The notes beneath the pieces are model-generated. The model ran no database searches and was not told the origin of the DNA. It worked only from the letters and a program-made list of their open reading frames with translations. A stretch of DNA of 64,000 nt, taken from assembly GCF_009730915.1 (NCBI RefSeq), contig NC_052474.1, positions 21,673,501-21,737,500 on the forward strand. The letters run 5' to 3'. Below are positions 62,554 through 64,000 of this stretch, one piece after another; position 1 is the first letter of the stretch, and each line of letters starts with the position of its first letter. The translations under genes and the position numbers were made by a program. The DNA is from Dioscorea cayenensis subsp. rotundata (Eukaryota > Streptophyta > Magnoliopsida > Dioscoreales > Dioscoreaceae).

Positions 62554-64000
62554 GTCTTTATTTGCACTTATTATCTTCATTTGGGATCAGTGTTTTGTGA
62601 TCATGTGACTTCTTTTTCTTAGCACTAACTTTTCTTCGTACAACCAATATAAAATGATATGGGAAGATGCATCTTGTGAGCGTTTTTTTAATAATTTTTT
62701 TTGGCAGTATTAAGAGTTTCTGGTTCTTGTTTATCTAGGGGAGTTCTAGCTCACACTTCTTATTTTCCATTTATTACTGTCTAAGATGGTAAGAAATGAA
62801 ATGGGGCAGATTAGACTCAAAAATGAATTGTGGATTATGGACGCTTGCTTTCTTTTCATTACAGTCCAGATGATGGTTCTGATTGGCTTAATCCTTTAAT
62901 AGGCTATACAACTTAGTTATGGATTGATAACATGTCCTGTCATAAAATCTATGGTTTTTAAGATGTACACTTAAAATGGTTTAGTTTCTACTAAGCCTTT
63001 ACAAGTATAAGTTCTCTTGCAAATTTTGTTCTGTGATTCATTATTCTTTAATGGATTTGGAGTGAAAATTCAATTGAACTCCCATAATCTAATCATCATG
63101 ACATGTCATGGTCTGGGGGCATAACGGGAAATGGCATTCTGAAGATTTTTATGTGGAATATTTCTCATAGTTAAGTGGTTTTTTTTTTGGTATGACCCTT
63201 GAAAACCCATATTTGCTGTTATACCATTGATATATTTATTGGATTGCATATTCCACAAACCCCCATCACTTGTTCCTGCCCATGAGTTGGCAAGTTGTAA
63301 CCTTAGCTAACTGTTTTTATCTTATTACATCAGATAAATGACCAAAATGCTGTTTTATTTATTAAACTCCTCCTTTCCAAGAGCGGCATGCAAAACTCAA
63401 TTTAGAGGTAATTTTTGGATTTATTTTCCCTGTTAAAAGTCTGTTGTTTTTTGGGACTTGGGGGTATATGAGTAAATAATTGTGGTACCTTAACAAAGGC
63501 AATATTTTCAAGGTCACATAAACATGTGTGACGTTCCACGATATATAATAAATATGACTAAGAATTCTGTGCAATAGTTTTTTTTTTTAAAATAAAATAG
63601 GACTGTGATGGATTTTTATCTCATGGTCATGGCTTCTTACAACATTCTGTCTCTTATGGAAGACAGTATTGGATAATACACATTAATCATGGCATGCTTA
63701 AGTTTTATAACTTCAGAAATATACCATGTTGGTGGAGATCTCTTAGAACATACTGCCAACGAGCAAAGATCTCTTAAAAAATTGGACATTCTCAAACTGA
63801 ATTTTTCTTCTGTTGTAGTTTTTATGAATTATGATTAGTGTTTGAAAGGATTAGAATGTGGTAAACTTCTAGATATAAAACCAAGAAAAAATGGAAAAAA
63901 ATTTATTAATGAGAAATCATGAAAAACTAGAGAGAACTGATTGATGCAGAAGAGTTAGTGTGCATCGTTCTTTGTAAGCTGTTTCTTGCTTCTTCGTGAA
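62554..64000 (+). other. PIMT intron running to the window edge
   Basis: Starts at the donor GTCTTT after motif I of PIMT. The remaining 1.45 kb is T-rich intron-like sequence with no recognisable PIMT exon, so the rest of the gene lies to the right. Confidence 0.6.

Overview
The window is nuclear DNA from a flowering plant. The evidence is AT-rich spacers, many short exons with GT-AG introns, plant-specific proteins (a TERMINAL EAR1-like Mei2 protein, a CP31-type plastid RNA-binding protein, plant coilin, a DUF707 protein) and plant hAT and LTR elements. A monocot is possible from the feel of the coilin and GDT1-like N-termini, but that is a weak inference. I rebuilt all gene models by hand from splice sites, codon phase and remembered family conservation. 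No tRNA, rRNA, CRISPR array or prokaryotic operon was seen.

Layout from left to right: a GDT1/UPF0016 manganese/calcium transporter of the PML3 type (minus, 3' part outside the window); an AT-rich spacer; a decayed hAT transposon of about 4.9 kb (3390-8274) carrying a nested solo LTR (6657-7812, perfect 5-bp target-site duplication); another spacer with a duplicated block and a poly(T) insertion footprint; a DUF707 protein with a type II membrane anchor (plus, 14 coding exons, 397 aa); a DHH/DHHA2 PRUNE-like protein (minus, 9 exons, 540 aa); coilin (minus, 14 exons, 716 aa, about 14 kb); a CP31-like chloroplast ribonucleoprotein (plus, 4 exons, 312 aa) arranged head-to-head with coilin; a NET-domain protein without a bromodomain (minus, 6 coding exons, 276 aa); a 3-kb spacer; a TERMINAL EAR1-like gene (minus, 6 exons, 631 aa); a nearly 5-kb spacer; and the start of a protein-L-isoaspartate O-methyltransferase gene (plus, cut by the right edge).

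The genes are ordinary independent plant genes and do not form a pathway or cluster. Several concern RNA: coilin (Cajal bodies, snRNP maturation), CP31 (plastid RNA stability and editing) and TEL (Mei2-like RNA binding in meristems). The only tight arrangement is the 465-bp coilin/CP31 divergent promoter, which carries two telo-box motifs on the coilin side. I did not find a convincing new multi-gene system. The points most worth following are an internal exon duplication in coilin, a PRUNE-like protein whose catalytic metal-binding motifs are replaced, the hAT with nested solo LTR, and a small TSD-flanked poly(T) insertion.
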